In this document: piece by piece, positions 20,306 to 28,290 of the stretch
How the letters are laid out: every line of letters begins with the position of its first letter
How positions within the stretch are numbered: the first letter of the stretch is position 1
Origin: Thomasclavelia spiroformis DSM 1552
Lineage (GTDB): Bacteria > Bacillota_I > Bacilli_A > Erysipelotrichales > Coprobacillaceae
NCBI RefSeq assembly: GCF_025149465.1
Contig: NZ_CP102275.1
Span: 1-64,000 of the forward strand
Direction of reading: 5' to 3'
Length of the DNA: 64,000 bases
Translations under genes and position numbers: made by a program
The notes under the pieces: generated by a model
Database searches by the model: none
What the model saw: the letters and a program-made list of their open reading frames with translations, nothing else
What the model was told of the DNA's origin: nothing

Positions 20306-21152
20306 ACAAAAAAGTTTTGAAAATAAGAAACCATGTATTTATCTTGTTGCAACACCAATAGGTAATCTTGAAGAAATAACATATCGAGCAATAAGAATAT
20401 TAAAAGAAGTTGATTATATTGCAGCAGAAGATACTAGAAATACAATTAAATTATTAAATTATTATAATATTAAAACAAAATTAATTTCTCACCATGAACA
20501 TAATATTAAGCAATCAATTCCAAAGATAATAAACTTATTATTAGAGGGAAATAATATTGCATTGGTTAGTGATGCAGGTTATCCAGCAATCTCTGATCCT
20601 GGTTATGAGCTAGTAAAAGAAGCTATAAAAAAAGAAATAAATGTAATACCAATTAGTGGAGCAAATGCATGTTTAGATGCATTAGTTGTATCAGGAATTT
20701 CACCACAACCATTTATTTTTTATGGTTTTTTAGATCATTCTGATAAAAAAAAGAAGAGAGAATTAGATAATTTAAAAAAAAATCAAGAAACTATAATTTT
20801 TTATGAATCACCACATCGTATTACTAAAACATTGCAGTTAATGTTAGAAATTTTTGGAAATCGAGAAATTGCATTATGTCGAGAAATAACAAAAAAACAT
20901 GAAGAGATTATTCGTGGTAATATTGATGAAATACTTGAGATTAGTCCAAATTTAAAAGGTGAAATAGTTATAGTTGTATCAGGAAATAATGGTGTAATAG
21001 AAGAGCCAGTTTTTGAGCAAACTATTATAGAGCATGTTGATGAATATATTGCAAAAGGGATGTCAGTTAAAGATGCAATTAAAGAAGTAGCAAAAGTTAG
21101 AAATTTAAAAAAGAATGAAGTATATGCTAAATATCATCAAAATAATATTTAA
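20298..21152 (+). CDS. rsmI: 16S rRNA cytidine-1402 2'-O-methyltransferase
   Basis: RsmI methylates the ribose of C1402 in 16S rRNA. The 284-aa tetrapyrrole-methylase-fold protein opens with IYLVATPIGNLEEITYRAIRIL, then EDTRNT and the SAM-binding VSDAGYPAISDPGYELV. Next are ISGANACLDALVVSG, FYESPHRI and ALCREITKKHEE. The C-terminal 45 residues form a small helical domain. It overlaps the previous gene by 8 nt. Confidence 0.97.
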   Translation: MNRQKSFENKKPCIYLVATPIGNLEEITYRAIRILKEVDYIAAEDTRNTIKLLNYYNIKTKLISHHEHNIKQSIPKIINLLLEGNNIALVSDAGYPAISDPGYELVKEAIKKEINVIPISGANACLDALVVSGISPQPFIFYGFLDHSDKKKKRELDNLKKNQETIIFYESPHRITKTLQLMLEIFGNREIALCREITKKHEEIIRGNIDEILEISPNLKGEIVIVVSGNNGVIEEPVFEQTIIEHVDEYIAKGMSVKDAIKEVAKVRNLKKNEVYAKYHQNNI

Positions 21153-21165
21153 ATTATTTTTATAA

Positions 21166-21181
21166 TGTTTCACGTGAAACA
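21166..21181. promoter_or_regulatory. parS centromere site 2
   Basis: Perfect TGTTTCACGTGAAACA between rsmI and the deacetylase gene. Confidence 0.93.
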
Positions 21182-21224
21182 TTGTGAGATAATTATTATA
21201 TAGTTAGGGAGGCATTGAGTTAAT

Positions 21225-22520
21225 TTGTTACACTCATATAAATTAGATCAAAGAAAGAAGAAAATATTATATATAGTGATCCTGTTAATAGCAATCTTAA
21301 TAGTGAGTATTGGATGGTTTATGATTGATAGGAAAAAGTATGATGCTTATAACCAGTATAATGCTGATAATAAACACACTGGTGAAGTAATGCATTATAA
21401 TAAGGACAGCGAAAAACTGTATATCTCTTTATTTTATCCAAAAACTGAAAGTAAAAAACTTAATACTATCATTAATGATTATTATAAAGAATATCTTGAT
21501 AATCAAAAAGCCAGTAAAAACAGTAAAGATATCATTTATATGGATTATTCTATTGATAAAGTATTTGATCAGTATCTTAATCTTTCATTTACAGCACAGC
21601 GATATAATGAAGATAATGAAAAAACAGACACAGAAACTAAACGTTTTGCTTACGATTTAAATAAAGAAAAAATTCTTAGCGTAAATGACTGTTTAAGAAG
21701 ATCTTATAAAAGAACATTGTCAAATATAAATGGCATAGATAAAATTGAACCAGAACACATAGATCTTAGAATTGGAAAAAAGAAGCTTACAATATATAAT
21801 GACAATGAAGAAAAGATAGAAATAGATTATGGTCAAAATAAAGAGCTGATCAGATTAGCCAATAAAAATATTCCATCTGATGCACCATTAGACATAAAAG
21901 AACCGGCAGCGCAGCCAAAAGTAGATCCAAATAAAAAAATGATAGCGATAACGTTAGATGATGGACCACATAAAAGCAATACATTAAGAACAGTAGAACT
22001 GTTTGAAAAATACGACGGAAGAGCAACATTTTTAATGTTAGGGAAGAATGTAAAACAATATCCGGAGATAGTAAAGACCGTCTATGAACAAGGATTTGAA
22101 ATAGGGAGTCATTCATGGGATCATCCGGATTTAAGGAAACTGGATGCAAACGGAATAGAAAAACAGATAGTGGATACACAAAATGAGATATTTAAAATAA
22201 CAGGCTATGAACCAGAAATCATCAGACCCCCATATGGAGCAGTGAATGAAACAGCAAAACAGGTAATAGCAAATAACGGAATGAAGATAGCGCTATGGAA
22301 TGTAGATACCGAGGACTGGAAAGTAAAGAATGCTCAAAAGATAAAAGAAACAATAGTAAACAAAGCATTTGATGGAGCAGTAATATTGATACATGATATT
22401 CATACATTTACGATAGATGGATTAGAGATGGCGTTAGAAGAACTAAGTAGAAATGGCTATCAGTTTGTAACACTAGAAACCTTAAGTCAATATAAAGAAT
22501 TAAAAAATGTTATTAAATAA
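21225..22520 (+). CDS. PdaC-like membrane-anchored polysaccharide deacetylase
   Basis: A 431-aa protein with a short cytoplasmic arm, one N-terminal membrane helix (about residues 14-32), an extracellular DUF4163/DUF3298-like region (about 55-205) and a NodB deacetylase domain (about 238-425). NodB motifs are complete: TLDDGP, HSWDHP (metal His), RPPYGA, LWNVDTEDW and LIHDIH. It probably removes acetyl groups from peptidoglycan, as Bacillus PdaC does. The start is TTG, 11 nt after GGGAGG. Codon use in the second half is less AT-biased (ccg, gcg, cag, ata) than in neighbours, suggesting a different history. Confidence 0.9.
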   Translation: MLHSYKLDQRKKKILYIVILLIAILIVSIGWFMIDRKKYDAYNQYNADNKHTGEVMHYNKDSEKLYISLFYPKTESKKLNTIINDYYKEYLDNQKASKNSKDIIYMDYSIDKVFDQYLNLSFTAQRYNEDNEKTDTETKRFAYDLNKEKILSVNDCLRRSYKRTLSNINGIDKIEPEHIDLRIGKKKLTIYNDNEEKIEIDYGQNKELIRLANKNIPSDAPLDIKEPAAQPKVDPNKKMIAITLDDGPHKSNTLRTVELFEKYDGRATFLMLGKNVKQYPEIVKTVYEQGFEIGSHSWDHPDLRKLDANGIEKQIVDTQNEIFKITGYEPEIIRPPYGAVNETAKQVIANNGMKIALWNVDTEDWKVKNAQKIKETIVNKAFDGAVILIHDIHTFTIDGLEMALEELSRNGYQFVTLETLSQYKELKNVIK

Positions 22521-22560
22521 TTAATTTTAATATTTAATAATTATAAGTATTTACTATGAT

Positions 22561-22612
22561 AACCTTCTAGTAGAAAGTGAAAGTATTTAAATACCGACTA
22601 CAGAAGGTTTTT
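22561..22612 (+). terminator. Terminator after the deacetylase gene
   Basis: AACCTTCT...AGAAGGTTTTT with additional inner pairing (AGTA/TACT-like). It ends in a T-run. Confidence 0.65.
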
Positions 22613-22782
22613 AATAATTTAAAATTTATAATAGGTATGTAAAATAATCTTATTAAATTTTAAATTAAAATGAATAAAAAAGAGAATAAATGTGCATATT
22701 TATAATATGTTTTACATAAAATAACATTATTAATTGTAATTAGTAATAAAATTATTTTTTACAATAATAATGAGGTGAAAAA

Positions 22783-23415
22783 ATGAATCAAAAAATAGAT
22801 AATATATTAGATGAACAAAAAAAATTTCAACAGCTCATGCAACCTTATAAAGCTGCAATAAAAATAATAAAAATAAAATTAGAAATAATAGATCAAAATC
22901 TAGAATTTGAATATGGTCATAGTCCCATACATAATATACAATATAGAATAAAATCACCAAAAAGTATTATAAATAAGTTGGAAAGAAAAAAATTAGAAAA
23001 AAATATAGAAGGTATAAAAAAAATAAATGATATTTCCGGATTAAGGGTAATATGTAATTATATAAATGATATACATTATATTGCACAATTATTAATTTTA
23101 CAAGAAGATGTTGTTTTGATAAAATATAATAATTATATAACTTATCCTAAAAAGAATGGTTATAGAAGTTTACATTTAATAGTGACAGTTCCAGTATATC
23201 AAAATGATTTGTTAATTAATGTACCTGTTGAAATTCAAATAAGAACTATTGCAATGGATTGCTGGGCATCATTAGAACATGAATTAGTGTATAAAGCAGA
23301 TAAAAAAGCTAATGAGGAAATAAAACAAAGATTGAAAAAATGTGCAGAGATGATGGAAAAAACTGATTTGGAAATGCAAAAAATATACATGGAATTAAAT
23401 CATTCATGGCAATAA
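22783..23415 (+). CDS. relQ: Small alarmone synthetase (RelQ/YjbM-like)
   Basis: A 210-aa single-domain RelA/SpoT-type synthetase making (p)ppGpp from ATP and GTP/GDP. Seen: RIKSPKSIINKLERKKLE (ATP-binding basic stretch), ISGLRVICNYINDIHYIAQLL with the conserved ISGLRV, GYRSLHL (the tyrosine stacks on GTP), VEIQIRTIAMDCWASLEHELVYK carrying the catalytic Glu, and a helical tail for oligomerisation. There is no HD hydrolase domain. RBS GAGGTG lies upstream. A parS site follows immediately. Confidence 0.92.
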   Translation: MNQKIDNILDEQKKFQQLMQPYKAAIKIIKIKLEIIDQNLEFEYGHSPIHNIQYRIKSPKSIINKLERKKLEKNIEGIKKINDISGLRVICNYINDIHYIAQLLILQEDVVLIKYNNYITYPKKNGYRSLHLIVTVPVYQNDLLINVPVEIQIRTIAMDCWASLEHELVYKADKKANEEIKQRLKKCAEMMEKTDLEMQKIYMELNHSWQ

Positions 23416-23418
23416 AAA

Positions 23419-23434
23419 TGTTTCACGTGAAACA
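23419..23434. promoter_or_regulatory. parS centromere site 3
   Basis: Perfect TGTTTCACGTGAAACA, 3 nt after the relQ stop codon. Confidence 0.93.
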
Positions 23435-23468
23435 TTAAAAACAAATGAATAGATAAATCGAAAAATAA

Positions 23469-23721
23469 TTGACATTAGTTCTATAGTTTGTTAAAGTTAA
23501 GATTGAAAAAGCAAAGATGGGAAGATGTTAAAGTAGCGCAAATAGAGACTTAGTGGCTGGTGGAAACTAAGAGTTAAGCTTTAAGAGATGGCCCCGGAGC
23601 TGTTATCTTGAATAGTTAAAGATAAACGTCTAACTTGCGTTAAAAGTTTAGAGTGGCACAGTAATGTGTAAAAAAGGTGGTACCGCGATTATTTCGTCCT
23701 TTTATAAGGACGTTTTTTTAT
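23469..23721 (+). promoter_or_regulatory. Methionine T-box riboswitch and promoter
   Basis: Promoter TTGACA (23469-23474), 17 nt, TAAAGT. The leader then has the T-box hallmarks: AGAGA near 23544, the Stem I apex GGTGGAAAC, a probable specifier ATG at 23588-23590 in GAGATGG, and the antiterminator T-box GGTGGTACCGCG (23676-23687). The terminator CGTCCTTTTATAAGGACG with T-run ends at 23719. Uncharged tRNA-Met would base-pair and let transcription continue into metG. Confidence 0.93.
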
Positions 23722-23741
23722 TTTGAAAGGAGAATGAATAT

Positions 23742-25658
23742 ATGAAAAATGAAAAAGATTATTATCTTACAACAGCTATTACATATACTTCAGGAAAACC
23801 ACATATTGGAAATACCTATGAAATTATTTTAGCTGATGCAATTGCAAGATTTAAAAGACAAGAAGGATATAATGTTTATTTTCAAACTGGAACAGATGAA
23901 CATGGTCAAAAAATTGAATTAAAAGCTAAAGAAGCTGGAATTCCACCACAACAGTTTGTAGATGAAAAAGCAGCTGAAGTTAAAAGAATATGGGATTTAA
24001 TGGATACAACATATGACCGTTTTATGAGAACTACAGATGAGTATCATAAAAAACAAGTTCAAAAGATATTTAAAAAATTATATGATCAAGGTGACATATA
24101 TCTAGGACACTATGAAGGTAAATATTGTACTGCTTGTGAATCGTTTTTTACAGAATCACAATTAGTTGATGGTAAATGTCCAGATTGTGGAGGACCTGTA
24201 AATGATGCAAAAGAAGAAGCGTATTTCTTTAAATTATCAAAATATGCAGATCGTCTGATTGAACATATTGAAAAACATCCAGAATTTATTCAACCAGTAT
24301 CACGTAAAAATGAAATGATGAATAATTTCTTAAAACCTGGTTTACAAGATCTATGCGTATCAAGAACATCGTTTACTTGGTCAATTCCAGTAGACTTTGA
24401 TCCAAAACATGTCGTATATGTATGGATAGATGCATTAACTAATTATATCACTGGTTTAGGATATGATGTAGATGGTAATCATGGAGAATTATATAAAAAA
24501 TATTGGCCAGCAGATTTACATTTAATTGGAAAAGATATAGTGCGTTTTCACACAATTTATTGGCCAATCATGTTAATGGCTTTAGATATTCCATTACCAA
24601 AACAAGTATTTGGACATCCTTGGTTATTACAAGGTGAAAGTAAAATGTCTAAATCAAAGGGGAATGTAATTTATGCAGATGATTTAGTTGATATTTTTGG
24701 AGTAGATGCAGTTAGATATTATGTATTACATGAGATTCCATATGATAACGATGGAAGTATTACATGGGATTTATTGGTTGAAAAAATAAATTCTGATTTA
24801 GCAAATGTATTAGGTAATTTAGTAAATAGAACAATTTCTATGTCTAATAAATATTTTGATGGAATAGTTAATAATCCAAAAGTATATGAACCAGTGGATG
24901 AAGAATTAATCAATATTGCATTAGAAATGCCAAAAAAAGTAATAAATAAAATGGATGATTTTAAATCATCAGATGCATTAGATGCAATTTTTACATTACT
25001 TAGAAGAACTAATAAATATATTGATGAAACAATGCCATGGGCATTAGCTAAAGATGAAAGTAAAAAAGAGCGTTTAGCAACAGTTTTATATAATTTAATT
25101 GAAAGTATTCGTTTTAGTGCTATCGCATTAATACCATTTATACCTTCAACGGCAAATAAAATTTTAGATCAAATAAATACAGATCAAAGAGATTACCAAA
25201 CATTAAATGAATTTGGTGCATATAAAGAAGGAACAAAAGTTACAGAAAAACCAGAAATTTTATTTGCACGTTTAGATTCGAAAGAAATTGAAAAGAAAGT
25301 TGCAAAGTTATCTACTGTACAAGAAGTAAAGGAAGATGATTTAATTACAATTGAAGATTTTAAAAAGGTTGAATTAGTTGTTGGAACGGTAGAGGAATGT
25401 AAAAAACATCCTGATGCTGATAAATTACTGGTATCAAAAATTAATTTAGGTAAAGAAACAAGACAGATAGTTAGCGGAATTGCAGATTACTATAATCCAG
25501 AAGAATTTGTAGGTAAAAAAGTAATTGTTGTTGCTAACTTAAAACCTGCTAAGTTAAGGGGAGTAGAATCACAAGGAATGGTTTTAGCAGGCGAAACCAA
25601 AGATTTATTAGAAGTAATTAATGTTGAAAATTTACCTAATGGTACCAAAATTCATTAA
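23742..25658 (+). CDS. metG: Methionyl-tRNA synthetase
   Basis: A 638-aa class I synthetase. The HIGH motif is HIGN (about residues 22-25, PHIGNTYE). One zinc knuckle CTAC...CPDC lies at about 129-149, and KMSKSKGN at about 304. After the anticodon-binding helical domain comes a C-terminal tRNA-binding (EMAP/Trbp111) domain from about residue 535, with VVGTVEECKKHPDADKLL. Expression is set by the methionine T-box upstream. RBS AAAGGAGAATGAAT. Confidence 0.98.
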   Translation: MKNEKDYYLTTAITYTSGKPHIGNTYEIILADAIARFKRQEGYNVYFQTGTDEHGQKIELKAKEAGIPPQQFVDEKAAEVKRIWDLMDTTYDRFMRTTDEYHKKQVQKIFKKLYDQGDIYLGHYEGKYCTACESFFTESQLVDGKCPDCGGPVNDAKEEAYFFKLSKYADRLIEHIEKHPEFIQPVSRKNEMMNNFLKPGLQDLCVSRTSFTWSIPVDFDPKHVVYVWIDALTNYITGLGYDVDGNHGELYKKYWPADLHLIGKDIVRFHTIYWPIMLMALDIPLPKQVFGHPWLLQGESKMSKSKGNVIYADDLVDIFGVDAVRYYVLHEIPYDNDGSITWDLLVEKINSDLANVLGNLVNRTISMSNKYFDGIVNNPKVYEPVDEELINIALEMPKKVINKMDDFKSSDALDAIFTLLRRTNKYIDETMPWALAKDESKKERLATVLYNLIESIRFSAIALIPFIPSTANKILDQINTDQRDYQTLNEFGAYKEGTKVTEKPEILFARLDSKEIEKKVAKLSTVQEVKEDDLITIEDFKKVELVVGTVEECKKHPDADKLLVSKINLGKETRQIVSGIADYYNPEEFVGKKVIVVANLKPAKLRGVESQGMVLAGETKDLLEVINVENLPNGTKIH

Positions 25659-25663
25659 TATTT

Positions 25664-25705
25664 AAAAATAGCTAGTTAACTGATTTAGCAGTTATCTAGC
25701 TATTT
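25664..25705. terminator. Terminator between metG and the ECF gene
   Basis: AAATAGCTAGTTAACTG pairs with CAGTTATCTAGCTATTT around a 7-nt loop. The genes converge, so it can serve both strands. Confidence 0.75.
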
Positions 25706-25720
25706 CATATTAAAATAAAA

Positions 25721-26326
25721 TTATTTATATTTTTTGCTATTGTCTGGTGAGAGCTTAGTTAATAAATTATTTTTAATTAATCTAGGTCTAATGATTAGAT
25801 AAATTGATGATGATAGAATAATAGTAATAATTGCGTTTACTACAGTTGTAATAGCATTCCAACTTGCTAAGGTAGCAGCCGCTTTTTGAGGAGTTCCTAA
25901 GATAATTAAGTTATAAAAATATCCAAATATAGGTTCTCCAATAATATTAAAAAGCATGCCAGCTGATGAAGAAATTATTACATAAACAAATAATTTTGAA
26001 TCATTTTTAGAATTATTAATTTTAAAAATTTGATGAGCAAATAAGCCAGTAAAAATACCAATTAACAATTTTAAAATTATTGTTTTAGGTGCATAAGTGA
26101 CATATGTTGGATCAAGTAAGTCACCAATTCCCATGCCAATAGCTCCAGCTAAGCCACCAGGAATTCCACCTAGTAATAATGCTGCTAAAATACAAAATGT
26201 ATTTCCTAAATGAAATGAAGTAGTTCCGCCAGGAGTTGGTATTTTGATTTGTAAAAAAGTAAAAGATATATAAGCTAGTGCTGACATTAATCCAATTGTT
26301 GCTAGTTTTAATGTTTTATTATTCAT
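25721..26326 (-). CDS. ECF-transporter substrate-binding (S) component
   Basis: A 201-aa membrane protein with about five to six hydrophobic segments. It starts TLKLATIGLMSALAYISF, the short helix with A-x-x-x-A spacing that docks onto EcfT, followed by FHLGNTFCILAALLLGG. This matches the ECF S-component family for vitamin uptake. The vitamin cannot be assigned: no riboswitch is visible, and no ecfA/ecfT genes are nearby, which fits a group II ECF system sharing a module encoded elsewhere. RBS AGGGGG. Confidence 0.8.
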   Translation of the reverse strand: MNNKTLKLATIGLMSALAYISFTFLQIKIPTPGGTTSFHLGNTFCILAALLLGGIPGGLAGAIGMGIGDLLDPTYVTYAPKTIILKLLIGIFTGLFAHQIFKINNSKNDSKLFVYVIISSSAGMLFNIIGEPIFGYFYNLIILGTPQKAAATLASWNAITTVVNAIITIILSSSIYLIIRPRLIKNNLLTKLSPDNSKKYK

Positions 26327-26354
26327 ATATTTATCCCCCTTGATTCAATATATT

Positions 26355-26393
26355 AACATTAATCTGTGTGTTTAAAAATATACAGATTATGTT
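26355..26393. promoter_or_regulatory. Inverted repeat upstream of the ECF gene
   Basis: AACATTAATCTGT ... ACAGATTATGTT, imperfect by one base, 30-70 nt upstream of the ECF S start. It could be an operator or an RNA stem; the regulator is not known. Confidence 0.35.
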
Positions 26394-26500
26394 AAAATAA
26401 AGTGTACAGTTAAATTTAAAATATAAAACTATTATTAAAGCCATGATAATGATATTATATTTTTAGGAAAAATATTTAAATGAGTAAGGAGGATCTTAAT

Positions 26501-27142
26501 ATGGTAGTAAATGAATTGGCAGTTAAAAAAATATTAGATGAATTGAATGATGTAAAATTAATTGCAGCTACTAAATATGTAGGTATAGATGAAATTAATA
26601 AATTAGAGAACTTAGGAGTAATGTATTTTGGAGAAAATCGTGTTCAAGCATTTTTAGAAAAATATCAAAAATATAACGGTAATTGTAAATTTCATATGAT
26701 TGGAACATTACAACCTAATAAAGTAAAATATATAATTGATAAAGTTGATCTAATCCATTCAGTAGATAGCTATTCATTAATAAAAGAAATTGAAAAACAA
26801 GCAAACAAACATAATTTGGTAATGAAAGTTTTAATTCAGGTTAATATATCTAAAGAAGAAAGTAAACATGGTTTTAAGGTTGAAGAGATAGAAGAAGTAT
26901 TTGATACATTAAAAAATTATCCGCATATTGAAGTAAAAGGATTAATGATGATGGCCCCGAATATTGAAGCAGAAAAGACAAGAGAATATTTTAAATTAAC
27001 ACAGGATTTATTTAATCAACTAAAAATTAAATATCCTGAATACTCTTTAACTGAGTTATCAATGGGAATGTCAAATGATTATAAAATAGCTTTAGAATAT
27101 GGGGCAACAATGGTAAGAATTGGAAGTAGTTTATTTAAATAA
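26501..27142 (+). CDS. YggS/YlmE-family PLP-binding protein
   Basis: A 213-aa single-domain, alanine-racemase-fold protein that binds pyridoxal phosphate and keeps B6 and amino-acid pools balanced. Seen: LIAATKYV with the PLP lysine (TK), FGENRVQAFLEK, FHMIGTLQPNKVK, IHSVDS, VLIQVNISKEESKHGF, GLMMMAP and LSMGMSNDYKIALEYGATMVRIGSSLF. The ATG at 26501 follows AAGGAGGATCTTAAT and is preferred to an in-frame ATG at 26480 that contains this ribosome binding site. Confidence 0.93.
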   Translation: MVVNELAVKKILDELNDVKLIAATKYVGIDEINKLENLGVMYFGENRVQAFLEKYQKYNGNCKFHMIGTLQPNKVKYIIDKVDLIHSVDSYSLIKEIEKQANKHNLVMKVLIQVNISKEESKHGFKVEEIEEVFDTLKNYPHIEVKGLMMMAPNIEAEKTREYFKLTQDLFNQLKIKYPEYSLTELSMGMSNDYKIALEYGATMVRIGSSLFK

Positions 27143-27476
27143 AATTATAAGTCTAATTTGGTCTATTAAATATTTTTGATTAAAAGTATTGATTTTATAA
27201 GAAAAATAAGATATTTTAATATAAGAGGAAAATAATGATATATAGTTGATTTATGGGTTTTAACATACATAAAGGGGAAATTAAGTATAAAAATTATTAC
27301 TATATATGTTATTGATAGTACTTAAAAAATTGCGTTAAGTATTGGCAAATTATTTTGATAAATATAAATATTTTATAGAGCATGTATTAAGGTTTTTATT
27401 TATAAATGATGTGTTCAAAATGGGAATAAATTATATGGGGAGGAAAAGTGCATAAAAAGTACTTAAGTTATTTAAA
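27143..27476 (+). other. Long leader upstream of the Spo0A-like gene
   Basis: No full gene. It contains a sigma-H-like promoter (27224-27253), an imperfect inverted repeat AGTACTTAA/TTAAGTATT near 27315-27342 (AGTACTTAA recurs near 27459), a strong GGGGAGG (27437-27443) and the start of a 10-codon ORF overlapping the downstream start codon. Confidence 0.5.
27224..27253 (+). promoter_or_regulatory. Possible sigma-H promoter
   Basis: AGAGGAAAA (27224-27232) matches the sigma-H -35 pattern RnAGGAWWW. Twelve bases on, GTTGATTTA (27245-27253) matches the -10 pattern RnnGAATWW except for one base. In Bacillus spo0A is transcribed from a sigma-H promoter. AT-rich DNA makes chance matches likely. 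Confidence 0.35.
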
Positions 27477-27480
27477 ATGA
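27448..27480 (+). CDS. 10-codon leader ORF coupled to the Spo0A-like gene
   Basis: GTG start 4 nt after the strong GGGGAGG, encoding MHKKYLSYLK and ending TGA at 27478-27480, which overlaps the downstream ATG (ATGA). The downstream gene has no Shine-Dalgarno of its own, so ribosomes finishing this ORF would restart there. Whether the peptide itself matters is unknown. Confidence 0.4.
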   Translation: MHKKYLSYLK

Positions 27481-28220
27481 ATAAGAAGATACGCATTGTA
27501 GTTTTAACAGAAGATTATTTATTGAAAGAAAGTTTAGTTAATAAAATAAATAGTAATAGTGATTATGAAATAATAGGTATATTTGATGATGGTATAAAAT
27601 GTTTGAAGTATTTGATAAATCATGAAAGTGATTTATTTGTAATTGATTTTATGCTTACTAATATTGATGCAGTAGGTCTGATAACACAATTGAAAAAGAA
27701 TAATCCACAATCATTTAAGAAATTGATCTGTATTAGTGATTTTGATATATTAATATTTGATATTCTAAAGGAATTATCAATAGATTACTGTTTAAGAAAA
27801 CCATTTAATTTAGATTATTTTATGGAAATAGTTAAACGTATGTTCGATGATAAATTTGAAAATTCTAAAAAAAAAGATAACAAACTTATAAAAAATGAAT
27901 TGAATAAAATTTTTATCGATATTGGTGTGCCATGTCATCTAAAAGGATATAACTATTTATTAACAGGTATAAGTGAAGTATGTAACAATATTAATTTATT
28001 AGATGAAGTAACTAAAAAGTTATATCCTAGCATAGCTAGAAAATGTGGTACCACAGCATCTAGAGTAGAACAATCAATAAGGCATGTTATCAAAGTAACA
28101 TGGATGAATGGTAATCAAAAAGAATTGGAAAAGATATTTGGAATAAGAGCAAAAAGAAGACCATGCAATTCAGAGTTTATTTCAAAAATGGCAGATACCT
28201 TGTCAACTAGTTATTATTAA
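27477..28220 (+). CDS. Spo0A-like response regulator (divergent paralogue)
   Basis: A 247-aa two-domain regulator. The receiver (about residues 1-120) has acidic ED (in VVLTEDYLL), the phospho-acceptor Asp in FVIDFMLTNID, Ser in CISDF and the Lys-Pro of LRKPFN, so it looks phosphorylatable. The Spo0A C-terminal domain follows (about 135-247): GVPCHLKGYNYL and the recognition region TTASRVEQSIRHVIKVTW. Compared with canonical Spo0A, the recognition helix has changes (ERAIRHAI to EQSIRHVI). It lies convergent to a second Spo0A. It has no ribosome binding site of its own; see the leader ORF. Confidence 0.88.
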   Translation: MNKKIRIVVLTEDYLLKESLVNKINSNSDYEIIGIFDDGIKCLKYLINHESDLFVIDFMLTNIDAVGLITQLKKNNPQSFKKLICISDFDILIFDILKELSIDYCLRKPFNLDYFMEIVKRMFDDKFENSKKKDNKLIKNELNKIFIDIGVPCHLKGYNYLLTGISEVCNNINLLDEVTKKLYPSIARKCGTTASRVEQSIRHVIKVTWMNGNQKELEKIFGIRAKRRPCNSEFISKMADTLSTSYY

Positions 28221-28223
28221 TAA

Positions 28224-28262
28224 AAAAACAGTTTTTAGCTAATTATCTAAAAACTGTTTTTG
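28224..28262. terminator. Bidirectional terminator between the two Spo0A genes
   Basis: AAAAACAGTTTTTAG pairs with CTAAAAACTGTTTTTG; A- and T-runs flank the stem, so it can end both convergent transcripts. Confidence 0.8.
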
Positions 28263-28290
28263 TTTAAAATTTACAAATAGAAATACTTAT

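Noticed and set aside
21850-22179. 109-aa and 61-aa minus-strand frames under the deacetylase domain
   Set aside because: Leu/Phe-rich antisense shadows of NodB coding sequence.
18566-23434. CACGTG palindromes as E-box or dam-like signals
   Set aside because: The full 16-bp match to parS in three copies explains them; other CACGTG words in the window lack the flanks.
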